A DNA stretch of 64,000 bases from Yoonia sp. F2084L (GCF_023015625.1 NZ_JALKAH010000006.1:1-64000); one strand, 5' to 3'; counted from the stretch's first letter, positions 27,401-35,614 are shown. Program-made: numbers and translations. Notes: generated by a model not told the origin, from the sequence alone.

Positions 27401-28129
27401 AGTGACCGAGGTTTCATGACCTTGCTGAAACAGAAACGGCAGAAAACCGGGGTCCTTGGTAAAGGGCATCTTCGCCCAACGCTCCAGAACGCTGGCGCGA
27501 ACCTTTGCATCCTGACGCTCAATGGCCGCGATAAAGGTCACGGTATCAAACTGCGCGCCCATAATGCCTTGGGTTTTTGGATCCAGCGTGATGAAGCGTC
27601 CTACGTAGCGGTCCGCAGGAAGGCAATGGAGGATGATATCAATGTCCTGCCCACCCAAAATCTTCACAGCGGCGCGCAGATCATCCCATGTGGTCGGCGT
27701 TTCGACAGGTTCACGGTTTGTGGTTCCGCAAAAATGTAGCAAGACACGGACAGCATCAGGGATGCTGGCCAAATGTTCGCTACCCTTGCGGATCGTCAGG
27801 CTAAACCCCATCCCCATCGCATGGCGCAGTTCGGCATAGCGCGCCAACGCCTCTGGCTGACCATCAAGGTCATAACAAAGCTGGTTGGTCGCAGTCACAG
27901 AGCCGGTATTGGTACGATCGAGATCGTAAGTCTGTTTCGCGCCAACGCTCGCTTGCAGATCAGCCAGCACCTGACGGTCATCGCCCGTCGCCAAATAGAC
28001 CTTGGCACGGTGCGCCAGCCCGCGTTGCACCGCATCAAGAAACCCGAAGGGCCCGGTGTCAATCGCGGCAGTCTGGCCGGCAGGATATGGGGTGGCGCCT
28101 AGAAACTTATTTAGAATACGGCCTAGCAA
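24431..28129 (-). CDS. DUF4132 domain giant protein, copy B
   Basis: The 1232-residue protein is collinear with copy A: HEAT-like blocks (RHFAVEALGTVGSPAALDAL; RANAARFLADRGAKAALPALVKRLKTEKSELARADL), HPIMQRLIERVIWRG and LKDFEVKPLFAQVSRPV in the same order, ending with the shared PPLLLSEVWNDLHE element. The start is a TTG at 28129 with GGAG eight bases upstream. It is the first gene of the 13-gene operon. Divergence between the copies is much larger than for a recent duplication, so each probably has its own binding partner. Both are predicted cytoplasmic. Confidence 0.82.
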   Translation of the reverse strand: MLGRILNKFLGATPYPAGQTAAIDTGPFGFLDAVQRGLAHRAKVYLATGDDRQVLADLQASVGAKQTYDLDRTNTGSVTATNQLCYDLDGQPEALARYAELRHAMGMGFSLTIRKGSEHLASIPDAVRVLLHFCGTTNREPVETPTTWDDLRAAVKILGGQDIDIILHCLPADRYVGRFITLDPKTQGIMGAQFDTVTFIAAIERQDAKVRASVLERWAKMPFTKDPGFLPFLFQQGHETSVTLRKNAAALLPKHDGAAVTALAIEMLAAKTATARHFAVEALGTVGSPAALDALAAHKEHEKSQSVLTTLELFVGAPKTEAPTVESGYIDASGAHVPLPPDVPLVDDGSSPLDDSFLAQFSAVDAKMRQTAEDNYERQRLVWIKHGKKTKEPQKSVVEPIGPHWQELLNTPVVHDAPDVRWSVPRIANRYADIVSPIIDAALDQIPLRRVIDLACKNGGSLSGVLEWQHDPFSNYVRGAIADGRLSFAQVVKIAKQNKVGFEYSTPAGERKPEHFEAGYVRHVISTRRYHGGRGFVPGVWQIAADHLPILIAALPPRGTDLRMAQCALEVIADFPSLPADLVQPLLFVAIDDRARLRDPAQKLLADAPGIDDQLIAILADKRQAVRANAARFLADRGAKAALPALVKRLKTEKSELARADLISAVARLGGDTTPYLGRDALMKEAKTFVGKLPDAKLSWLEQSTAPRLQWADGSAADPVILDAWLRLALKLKSPLGSPLFGLYFDQMTPDSVTAVADWVLNSWIGYDTDRPVGPAARAKAEERAKRDIASKSSWMAHVGYSLEQITEIYLRSMASGYPNSGADSKGILALTHRATPSTAGPAIARYLKQHGKRVSQAKAMVETLYGMGSQDAVQVLVATATRFKQRSVRELAEQLVADLAEARGWTQDELADRSVPTGGFEDDGTMLLEVGEDAKPYVARLASDLSVKLFNPQGKEVKSIPAGTDANTKEAKALLSAAKKTIKTAQAQQQARLYDAMVSGRSWDRQTWQDDLTHHPIMQRLIERVIWRGLDANGDLITGLRLTPEGEVLDAAGDDVDMAGIAKIDVAHTANLPDEDRQAWLDHLKDFEVKPLFAQVSRPVRALTDIQKNDTRLTDREGWMMTTFKLRAAAKKAGYDRAPIGDGGGFDAYRKEFRGAQIWADLYFTGSYVSEEDIPAAIKHMQFTQMNDGGASRALTLAKVPPLLLSEVWNDLHEIAKSGAFDADWESKGLY

Positions 28130-28281
28130 AATTCTTCACTCCAAACATCTGCGTGCAATACGCGCAGTTTCACGCAAACTTGGGCAAAAATAGGGAAACC
28201 ACGAACAGGAACGTTGATTTCGCACAATAGGCGGCAGGGTCAACTGCGGGGCAACCACGAGGGCCACCCCGCAATGGCAGT

Positions 28282-31200
28282 TTAAGCAAAGACGAATGCG
28301 TCTTCGACCAGCCGCTCAAAGCCGAAGCCATCCAATGAAAACGCGGTGTCACCCACCGCGCGGATCTGCACCGCATCAAAGGCCGCGCCATCCTGACCCG
28401 CGGTAATCGCGCCAGCGCTGGCATCAACCACCTGTGATCCGATCATCATGCCGTCATTCAGGAACAGCACCTCGACGTCGCCATTGCCGCGCAGATCACC
28501 AAAGTCAAAGAACGCCTCGGTCGCATCGCCAAAGTCGCCATCCTGCAACTTGAACGACAGCGCTTCATCGTCGTTCACAAGGCCAATCTCGCCGCGAAAG
28601 AAGCTGTCGCCACGCGACCATACACCAACCTCACCATCAATGAAGGTCAGTTTCTCGCGTCCCGGCGCCTCGGCAATCAGCCGCACATCGACATCGCGGA
28701 ATGACACGGCATTCTTGAACAATGACAGCTTGTCAGTATCCACCGCCACCCCATCAATGCTCTCGGTCGCCTTGGTGCCAAAAAGCCCCCTGCTGTCAAA
28801 GGCAACAGCCACATCCACCGTATCGGGTGCCACATCACCAATGGTCAGCAGTGCCAGAAGCGGGTCATGGTCACTGCCGCGATCATCGGCATCCGCGAAT
28901 TCCGAATTCACATGTACGATGTCAAATTGCGCGTCAGCGGCCAATCCATCCGACACCAGAATATGATCAAGGGCCTGGCTATTACCTTGGAAGTTGAAGG
29001 TGTACCGTTCATCCTCTGGCAACGTATTGGTCAGGTTCGTCAGCCCCGCATCTTCAAGGCCAGTGACGGGCGACACGAACTCAAACTCGTTAAAGTCACC
29101 CACGACAACCACATTCGCCTGCGGGTCAGCGGCAAGTTCATCCGCAACGAACGCCGCCACAGCCTCGGACTGTGCCTGCCGTTCGTCCAGCGATCCGTTG
29201 ACATCAACATCTTCCTGGCGATCCGCAAAGTCCTGCTCCACACCCAAAATCGGCGCACTGCCGCCCTTGGATGAGAAGTGGTTGTTCACAACGGTCACTT
29301 CCTCGCCGTTGAACGCGAAGGTCGCAACCAATGGCAAACGCGCGCCTTCAAAGGCACCACCGGGGTCTTGCGACCCAATCGTCTGAACTGAGCCTTCCAC
29401 AAGGCTGACCCGGTCCTCTTTATAAAGGAACCCGGTGCGGATATTCCCGCCCGGCTGACCGCCGCTGGCCAGATCGGTGATGAACGTATTGTCGATATAG
29501 GCGTAACCGGAACTGTCGTTCATGATCCCATCGTCAGCCATATCAATGGCATCAATCAGGGTTTCAAACGTCAGCGCCGCCGACACAACACCGTCACCGG
29601 TTTCACCGCCTGTACTGTCCTGAATTTCCTGCAACCCGATGATATCGGGGCTGCCAAGGTTATTCACGATCTGGTTCGCAATCGTATCGAAACGACCATC
29701 GCCCACATCATCATCGACATTGCGTGCCTCACCATTGTTGGTCAGCGCTTGATCCTCAACGATTGGATCAAGGTTCAGGACGTTGTAGCTGGCAATCGTC
29801 AACTGGTTCTCGGACCCGGCCAGCGATGTGCTTTCAGGCTCCAGCAATGATGGCTCAACCACCACAATCTGCTCAGTCGGGTTGATCTGGAAGTTACCAA
29901 AGTCATAGGACACGACGCCGGTGACATCGTCCAGAACAGCGCCGGTATTCACATCAATCGCATCAAGACCAAAGTCCCAGTCGATCTGGACCTTCTCTGG
30001 GTTGAAGTCATCGGGCGAGATGTTCAGCGTGCCGCGATCCGACAGACCGGTCGCGCCTTCGCCGCCATCGACAACAACAAACAGCTCACCAAATCCGCTG
30101 GTGCCGGACACCGCCACGGGTTGCGGCGCAGTCACCAACATACCTTCAAGGCTTTCCCAGAAATCAATGCCATCCGTTGTGGGATCAAACGAGGTAAAGT
30201 TATCATCCTCGATATTCTCGGACGGCAAAGGTCGCCCATCAGCGCCCAGAATGACGGAAGCAGGCAAAGCGTTCCCGCTGGACAGCACGGTGATCTCAGG
30301 ATTGCCCCCGATCTGCGTCGTGCTCAGATTACCGCTGCCTTGGCCACCGGGATAGAACTCACTAACGGTACCGCTGACATCCACCGCATCGCCAATGGCC
30401 ACACCGGGTACACTGCCGGTAAAGACAAAGATCGCGTCCGATGTGGCGATATCGCCGTCACCATCCGGGTCCTGCATATAAAACCCGTTTGAATCGACCG
30501 CCGTGACAATCCCGCCGGTGATCACCGGCGCGCTGCCTTGGCCCGTCGAGGGATCAAGCGGGTTGTCACTGATCAGGCCAGAGACATGCCCGGCCCCCTG
30601 AATTTCCATGATGGTCAGGCGCGGAGCAGGGATATCAGGATCATTGGTCGATCCGGGCGTATCACCCGCCTGATCACCAAACGGCAGTGGGACAAAATCA
30701 CCGGTGCCATCCACATCACGGGCCGCACCCGCCGCAGGGAAGTTGCCATCAGCAGGCACAATCGTGTCAGAGTAATTCACATCCGGGTTCGGATCACCAT
30801 CGACAGCCGACACACTATCAAGGACCGCGTCCCAAGGTGGAGCATCGAAAACACCGTCATCATCAACATCCAGATCATCACCCGCAGCACCCGTGAAACC
30901 ATCCACGATCAGAAAGCTTTGAGGCGAGCCAAAGAAATCAAGCCCGGCAACCCCGACATCACCCACCCCAAGGTTGGGGTTCTGGTCATTACCAATCAGA
31001 ACAAAGCCGCCCTCGTCGGCCACAGCACCACTTAGATCAATGGCAAAGTCGATGGTGCCGGGGGCAAACTCGCCCGAGATCACAAGCAGCGTTTTGCCCG
31101 CCAGAGACGCGCCGGGATCAGTGAACAGCTCAACAAAGTTCGAGGTGTCATCATCAGGGCTCGGCGACGAAATCCGATACTCATTGATCGCCACAGTCGC

Positions 31201-31725
31201 CTCTGGCGGAACAACACCCGGTGTCGGGAACGGACTGGGCGCGCTGGCGTTATCCGTCACATCATCCAGCGCATTGGGACCACTGAAGGTCCATGCGGCG
31301 GGGTCAAAAATCGGGTTCGGGCCACCATCAACCGGACGCGACGCCCAGCCATCCATGTATTCCCAAACCTCGCCACTGCCGTCGGTGTTCACATCACCAA
31401 AGACGTCGACAACAATGTCATTCTCAAACAATTCTATCGCGTCATCACCATTGATGTTGGCCACACCACCTGTGAAATCCGGCGGGAACCCAAAGAAAGC
31501 GGTAAAGCTATCGGTCTCGCTTGCGATGTAAATCGTCGTGCCTGCGGGCAAAGGAATGGCTGGAAAGGTAAACTCAACCACCCCACCCCCGTTGCCGTTG
31601 TTGGCTGACCCAACGCCATAAACCGAAAGATCGGCAATATCGCTGATGGCGGTAAGCTGAATGGCTTTGGGCAATCCGCCCGAAAGGTCGCCGTCAATAA
31701 CGCCGGTGATCATCAAATCTGACAT
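28282..31725 (-). CDS. ExeM/NucH-type extracellular endonuclease with lamin-tail domain, probably type I secreted
   Basis: The 1147-residue protein is very acidic. It has a lamin-tail-like domain near residues 180-260 (VAINEYRISSPSPDDDTSNFVELF) and an endonuclease/exonuclease/phosphatase domain at about 640-955. Catalytic motifs are intact: LTIASYNVLNLDP, IIGLQEIQD, VTVVNNHFSSKGG, VVVVGDFNEFE, LDHILVSDGL and DRGSDHDPLLAL. There is no Sec signal; the C-terminus ends in the hydrophobic DAFVFA typical of type I secretion substrates. It would degrade extracellular DNA for phosphate or biofilm control. The ATG at 31725 is preferred over 31761. No secretion genes lie nearby. Confidence 0.87.
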   Translation of the reverse strand: MSDLMITGVIDGDLSGGLPKAIQLTAISDIADLSVYGVGSANNGNGGGVVEFTFPAIPLPAGTTIYIASETDSFTAFFGFPPDFTGGVANINGDDAIELFENDIVVDVFGDVNTDGSGEVWEYMDGWASRPVDGGPNPIFDPAAWTFSGPNALDDVTDNASAPSPFPTPGVVPPEATVAINEYRISSPSPDDDTSNFVELFTDPGASLAGKTLLVISGEFAPGTIDFAIDLSGAVADEGGFVLIGNDQNPNLGVGDVGVAGLDFFGSPQSFLIVDGFTGAAGDDLDVDDDGVFDAPPWDAVLDSVSAVDGDPNPDVNYSDTIVPADGNFPAAGAARDVDGTGDFVPLPFGDQAGDTPGSTNDPDIPAPRLTIMEIQGAGHVSGLISDNPLDPSTGQGSAPVITGGIVTAVDSNGFYMQDPDGDGDIATSDAIFVFTGSVPGVAIGDAVDVSGTVSEFYPGGQGSGNLSTTQIGGNPEITVLSSGNALPASVILGADGRPLPSENIEDDNFTSFDPTTDGIDFWESLEGMLVTAPQPVAVSGTSGFGELFVVVDGGEGATGLSDRGTLNISPDDFNPEKVQIDWDFGLDAIDVNTGAVLDDVTGVVSYDFGNFQINPTEQIVVVEPSLLEPESTSLAGSENQLTIASYNVLNLDPIVEDQALTNNGEARNVDDDVGDGRFDTIANQIVNNLGSPDIIGLQEIQDSTGGETGDGVVSAALTFETLIDAIDMADDGIMNDSSGYAYIDNTFITDLASGGQPGGNIRTGFLYKEDRVSLVEGSVQTIGSQDPGGAFEGARLPLVATFAFNGEEVTVVNNHFSSKGGSAPILGVEQDFADRQEDVDVNGSLDERQAQSEAVAAFVADELAADPQANVVVVGDFNEFEFVSPVTGLEDAGLTNLTNTLPEDERYTFNFQGNSQALDHILVSDGLAADAQFDIVHVNSEFADADDRGSDHDPLLALLTIGDVAPDTVDVAVAFDSRGLFGTKATESIDGVAVDTDKLSLFKNAVSFRDVDVRLIAEAPGREKLTFIDGEVGVWSRGDSFFRGEIGLVNDDEALSFKLQDGDFGDATEAFFDFGDLRGNGDVEVLFLNDGMMIGSQVVDASAGAITAGQDGAAFDAVQIRAVGDTAFSLDGFGFERLVEDAFVFA

Positions 31726-31954
31726 GCTATTTCGTCCTTGCAATATGAAGAGAGCGCACACCCCGCCCCCACGGTTGAACAGATCAAGTCTGCGCCGGGA
31801 TACGCCGCCATTGCAACGGGGAGATGTCAGTTGTGATCCGTTCTCCGCCTAAAGTGGTTGGTTTTTGCGCAACCGCTGGTTTTTCAAACGGTTATCAGGG
31901 CCGTCACGTCGGAAGAACGCCCAGCCGACGTATCCCGATCCAGCAGTTACAGGC

Positions 31955-31973
31955 TTTCAATTTCATTGAAAGA
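31955..31973. promoter_or_regulatory. Perfect 8-base inverted repeat in the nuclease-integrase intergenic region
   Basis: CTTTCAAT and ATTGAAAG flank a TTC centre. It lies in the 395-base divergent gap (31726-32120), which is AT-rich towards the integrase. A second inverted repeat (TGATAA, 7 bases, TTATCA) is at 32059-32077, 43 bases before the integrase ATG. Either could be an operator; no other feature is evident in the gap. Confidence 0.35.
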
Positions 31974-32120
31974 AATTTTGCGCTGATTTCGCATACCATG
32001 CATTATTACTGTATTTTGCACATTACTGGGGTGATTCCTAGAACCGAATAACCAAACATGATAAGTTACAGTTATCACGCCTCTTGCTTTTGGTGCGATT
32101 CATGCGCAAAAATCACACCT

Positions 32121-33176
32121 ATGACCGATGCCTTAACCGCTTATCAACCCAGCGCCCCCACCATCTCTGACGCCGATCAGGCCGCGCTGACGGATCTCTA
32201 CATCCGCGGCACGCCCCCCAACACGCTGCGTGCCTATGAACGGGATCTGATCTATATCACCGCATGGGCCAACGCTGCCTTCGACACGGCGCTGATGTGG
32301 CCCGAACGCGAGGATGTCGCCCTGCGCTTCATCCTTGACCACAGCCGCAACCTTGCGGATTTACCCGCAGTAGACCCCGCCCGGATCGTCGCGGAAACGC
32401 TGATCGGCCAGGGCCTGCGCAAAAGCCTCGCCTGCCCTGCCCCGTCCACGCTGGACCGGCGCATCGCGTCGTGGCGGGCGTTCCACCGGATGAAAAACCT
32501 CGCCTCGCCGTTCGAGGCCCCGCTGCTACGCCAGACCCGCGCGAAGGCCCGCAAAGCGGCCGCCAAGCGGACCACGCCCAAGTCCGCCAATCCCATCACC
32601 CGCAAGGTGCTGGAGGCCGTGTTGGCGACCTGCGACCACTCCTTGCGGGGCATCCGCGATCGCGCGGTGCTGATGCTGGGCTGGGCCTCGGGCGGACGCC
32701 GCCGGTCCGAGATTGCGGGGCTGATGCGCGCCGATGTGGACCTGAAGGATTATGACCGCGATGGGCTGATCTGGATCAACATGATCGCTACTAAAACGAC
32801 CGCCACAGGCAAGACACCCAAGCTGGTCCTGAAGGGGCGGGCCGCAAAAGCACTGGCCTTCTGGATTGAGATGGCAGGCATTGAAGGCGGCCCCCTGTTC
32901 CGACCCATCACGCAAAACGACGACCCCCTAGAGCGCAAACTGTCACCCGACGGCATCTACCAGATCGTGCAAAAGCGGGTCATGCAAGCCGGCTTCCCCA
33001 AAGGTTTTGCCACGCCCCACGGGCTGCGTTCCGGCTTCCTGACCCAAGCCGCATTGGACGGCGCGCCGATCCAGGCCGCCATGCGGCTGTCACTGCACCG
33101 CAGCCTGGCGCAGGCGCAGAAATACTATGATGATGTCGAGATTACAGAGAACCCAGCGACCGATCTGCTGGGGTAA
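32121..33176 (+). CDS. Tyrosine recombinase / site-specific integrase
   Basis: The 351-residue protein has a SAM-like core-binding N-terminal half (residues 10-150) and a C-terminal catalytic domain. The catalytic residues are Arg near 194 (GGRRRSEIAGL), His300-Arg303 (HGLRS), His326 (SLHRSLAQAQ) and Tyr335 or Tyr336 (KYYDD), so it appears intact. The ATG at 32121 fits the family better than the upstream one at 32058. Its stop codon overlaps the first of three parS-like palindromes of the adjacent parAB module. It could resolve plasmid multimers or have driven cointegrate formation between the two replicons; both are inference. Confidence 0.85.
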   Translation: MTDALTAYQPSAPTISDADQAALTDLYIRGTPPNTLRAYERDLIYITAWANAAFDTALMWPEREDVALRFILDHSRNLADLPAVDPARIVAETLIGQGLRKSLACPAPSTLDRRIASWRAFHRMKNLASPFEAPLLRQTRAKARKAAAKRTTPKSANPITRKVLEAVLATCDHSLRGIRDRAVLMLGWASGGRRRSEIAGLMRADVDLKDYDRDGLIWINMIATKTTATGKTPKLVLKGRAAKALAFWIEMAGIEGGPLFRPITQNDDPLERKLSPDGIYQIVQKRVMQAGFPKGFATPHGLRSGFLTQAALDGAPIQAAMRLSLHRSLAQAQKYYDDVEITENPATDLLG

Positions 33177-33189
33177 CCCATGGGTTACC
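33172..33189. repeat. parS-like palindrome, copy 1
   Basis: GGTAACCCATGGGTTACC is an 18-base perfect palindrome. It covers the integrase stop codon (TAA 33174-33176). Together with copies 2 and 3 at 38- and 36-base intervals, it forms the likely ParB-binding centromere next to parB. Confidence 0.75.
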
Positions 33190-33209
33190 TTGGTCGGTCG
33201 CGTCAGGCG

Positions 33210-33227
33210 GGTAACCCATGGGTTACC
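33210..33227. repeat. parS-like palindrome, copy 2
   Basis: This copy is identical to copy 1, and the symmetry extends one base on each side to 20 bases (33209-33228). It lies in the short gap between the convergent integrase and parB ends. Confidence 0.75.
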
Positions 33228-33236
33228 CTACCCGTG

Positions 33237-34307
33237 TTAAAGCGAGGTAACCCGTGGGTTACCCTCGCGCAGCGCGCGCTGAAATGCTTCAACAGCATAT
33301 TCCAACTGGGCTTTTGGCAGCCCCGCAAAGTCGTCATCACAGACGATCCGGCATTCACCCTTGCGCGCGGTAACCTTCATGTCGCCGACATGAAACTCGC
33401 GTTTTTCCTTCCGCTCCACCTGCTTGGGCGGCTGCGCCACACTCGGTTTCTTCTCTAGAAATGCAGCCAGGGCAGCCGTCTGTTCCTCAACCGTTGCACA
33501 GCCGCGCAAAGCGCCCCGCAGCTTTGCTGCACCCTCAACGGATTTCAGCGCACGCGCGACATCGACACCCAGGTTACGCGACACGGCCTTGGGCCATTTC
33601 AGGTCATCTTCCAGCGCAGACAACAGAAACACAAAGCTGCGAATATAGGACCGCTTCATCTTATGCAGTGACCCGTAAAGCCGCAGCACCATCGCGTCAG
33701 GGTCCACCTCATCGGTGCCCTCATCCTGTGCGGCAAGGATCGCAACCTGCGCCATCTCGGCAAAGCTGAGGTCTTCGCGCACCACGTTTTCTTCGACCAT
33801 ATCAATATAGCGCGCCAGCCGATCACTTTCGCCCGCCTCGATGCGAGCAATGATTGTCGCGAAGGCATCGTCGCCTGTCTCAGCGAAAAGCTGGGACAAG
33901 GCAGTGAACCGCCGCCAGCCTTTCTTCAGCTGCAACTGACCGGCCGCATCACGATAAAGCTCCACCGGTTCTTTCTGGCCACGCTCGCGGATCGAGGCTT
34001 TGAGTTCCTCCATCTCGGTCGAAGCCGCGACCGCTTCAAGATCAAGCCGGTCGCGGGGCAAATCTGTTGTCATGACATCGGCCAAAGGCACCGTTGAAAG
34101 CACCCTGCCTTCGTCTTGTGCGGTGCGATACGCCTTGGCGTCGGTCGCGTTCTGGCGCCGCTGCTCAACCTTGGCTTCGGTGGTTTCCTGCAGGCTTTCC
34201 GCCGCATCCCGCACCGCAGCCCCCATCGGGCCCACATTGCGTTCGCGCGACTTGGGTGCCGCGGGCGTTTCCAGCGGTCCAAAACCGAATTTGTTTTTCG
34301 ATGTCAT
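33237..34307 (-). CDS. parB: ParB-family partition protein of the DnaA-like replicon
   Basis: The 356-residue protein has an N-terminal ParB/Spo0J nuclease-like CTP-binding domain in variant form (LPRDRLDLEAVAASTEMEELKASIRERGQKEPVELYR, then LKKGWRRFTALSQL) and a helix-turn-helix region (LSFAEMAQVAILAAQDEG). It should bind the palindromes at 33172-33263, one of which lies in its own 3' end. The start overlaps the parA stop as ATGA. It segregates the replicon together with ParA. It is not closely like the RepB at 52.8-53.7 kb, which fits two compatible partition systems. Confidence 0.85.
   Translation of the reverse strand: MTSKNKFGFGPLETPAAPKSRERNVGPMGAAVRDAAESLQETTEAKVEQRRQNATDAKAYRTAQDEGRVLSTVPLADVMTTDLPRDRLDLEAVAASTEMEELKASIRERGQKEPVELYRDAAGQLQLKKGWRRFTALSQLFAETGDDAFATIIARIEAGESDRLARYIDMVEENVVREDLSFAEMAQVAILAAQDEGTDEVDPDAMVLRLYGSLHKMKRSYIRSFVFLLSALEDDLKWPKAVSRNLGVDVARALKSVEGAAKLRGALRGCATVEEQTAALAAFLEKKPSVAQPPKQVERKEKREFHVGDMKVTARKGECRIVCDDDFAGLPKAQLEYAVEAFQRALREGNPRVTSL
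33246..33263. repeat. parS-like palindrome, copy 3, inside parB
   Basis: GGTAACCCGTGGGTTACC differs from the other copies by one central base. It is embedded in the last codons of parB (NPRVT), so the partition gene carries part of its own centromere. Confidence 0.72.
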
Positions 34308-35614
34308 TCAGCTGCCTCCACTTTCGTGCTGTCCTGTTCCCAAGACTTCAGCACAGTCGTTTTGAATTCGTTATACGCCCGGTCGAAGCTTTGCCTTGCC
34401 CGCTTCCAGGTTTCGCGCGTCATCTGCCGGTAGTCCTGTTCATAGACGCTCATCTGAAAACGGCCCGACTGTTCAACCGCGCGGGTCATCTCAATCGGGT
34501 TCAGACAGACATCCGCACCAAAGACATTGCGAAACGCCTCCATCATCGCGATGTGCAGCGGGTTCGTCGTTTCAAACCGTGTCATCAGCAACCGGACATC
34601 CATAAATGTCTTGGGCAATGTCAGCCCCGCATCCTCGGCCAACCCGCCAAACCCTTCAGAGATATCCGCCATCGCATCGCCCAACTGCCCTAGATAGCTG
34701 GTCGTGCTGTCGTATTCCCAGTAGCCGGGACCGGATGGGATATAGAGAATGTCGGACGCGAAAGCGGCGTTCAGGGATTGGTAGCCAATCGCGGGCGGGC
34801 AATCAAAGATGATCAGATCGTACTGATCGTCGGGCAGTTCATCCAGGTATCGCGCGACGCAGCCAAAGAAGCTCCACGCTTTATGCAGGCTGCGGTATTG
34901 CGCGCTGGCGAATTCGACAAAGGCTGCGTTGGCGCAAGACGGGATGATGTCGATCGTTGGCCAGCAGGTTGGCTGGATGAAGTCCTGAAACCGCTGCGCG
35001 CCGATGGATTGCACGTCTTCCGGCAATTCGTTGGAGGACGGATAGGGGCAGTCGTCAGGGTCGTCATAGCTTTCGGTGATCCGATCCGCTTCGCGGCACA
35101 GATCGCGGCACATAATGCCCCAGACCGTGTTCCATTCCTTGACCTCAACAATGCCCATCGAATGGGTCAGCGTCGCCTGCGGGTCAAAATCGATACACAG
35201 CACGCGGTAGCCATCAAGGGCCGCAGCGTTTGCCAGATGTTGCGCGACAACTGTTTTACCAACGCCACCTTTAAAGTTACTGACCGCCACGCGCACAGCA
35301 CGGCCTTTGGGGCGTTTGGGCAGCAGTGACTTGCCGCGAAACTTGATCCGGCGGCGCAGTTCATTGATCTCATCCAGACTGAACCAACGCTGGCGCCCAT
35401 CATCCTCTGTCACGCCCTGAGGCAGCGAGGGATCATCAGCGAGTTTCTTGCGCAGCGTGTCTGCGGGGACATCGAACATGAACTGGCTGATTTCCCAGAT
35501 CGAGAAAGGACGAAGGGTTTTCACCTCACCCGGAGAGAAGGTCGCGCGGCGCACAGCGGCCTGCTGTGTCAGGCTGCGCTCGTTCATGGCTTGAAGGTCG
35601 GAATGCGTTCTCAT
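34304..35614 (-). CDS. parA: ParA-family partition ATPase of the DnaA-like replicon
   Basis: The 436-residue protein has an N-terminal MerR-like helix-turn-helix (residues 36-92, FSIWEISQFMFDVPADTLRKKL) and a C-terminal deviant Walker ATPase domain with KGGVGKT (115-121), DFDPQATLT and IIFDCPPAIG. The N-terminal domain is typical of type Ia ParA, which represses its own operon. It is divergent from the DnaA-like initiator across a 371-base region that holds three short direct repeats, a likely origin and operator region. Confidence 0.88.
   Translation of the reverse strand: MRTHSDLQAMNERSLTQQAAVRRATFSPGEVKTLRPFSIWEISQFMFDVPADTLRKKLADDPSLPQGVTEDDGRQRWFSLDEINELRRRIKFRGKSLLPKRPKGRAVRVAVSNFKGGVGKTVVAQHLANAAALDGYRVLCIDFDPQATLTHSMGIVEVKEWNTVWGIMCRDLCREADRITESYDDPDDCPYPSSNELPEDVQSIGAQRFQDFIQPTCWPTIDIIPSCANAAFVEFASAQYRSLHKAWSFFGCVARYLDELPDDQYDLIIFDCPPAIGYQSLNAAFASDILYIPSGPGYWEYDSTTSYLGQLGDAMADISEGFGGLAEDAGLTLPKTFMDVRLLMTRFETTNPLHIAMMEAFRNVFGADVCLNPIEMTRAVEQSGRFQMSVYEQDYRQMTRETWKRARQSFDRAYNEFKTTVLKSWEQDSTKVEAAE

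Noticed and set aside
28249..28275. Hairpin after the secreted nuclease gene as terminator
   Set aside because: The stem needs several G-T pairs and has no T tract, so a terminator cannot be supported.
33172..33263. CRISPR-like array
   Set aside because: The three repeats are perfect palindromes of 18 bases with spacers of about 20 bases and sit next to parB, so a centromere explains them better. No cas genes or other regularly spaced repeats occur in the window.
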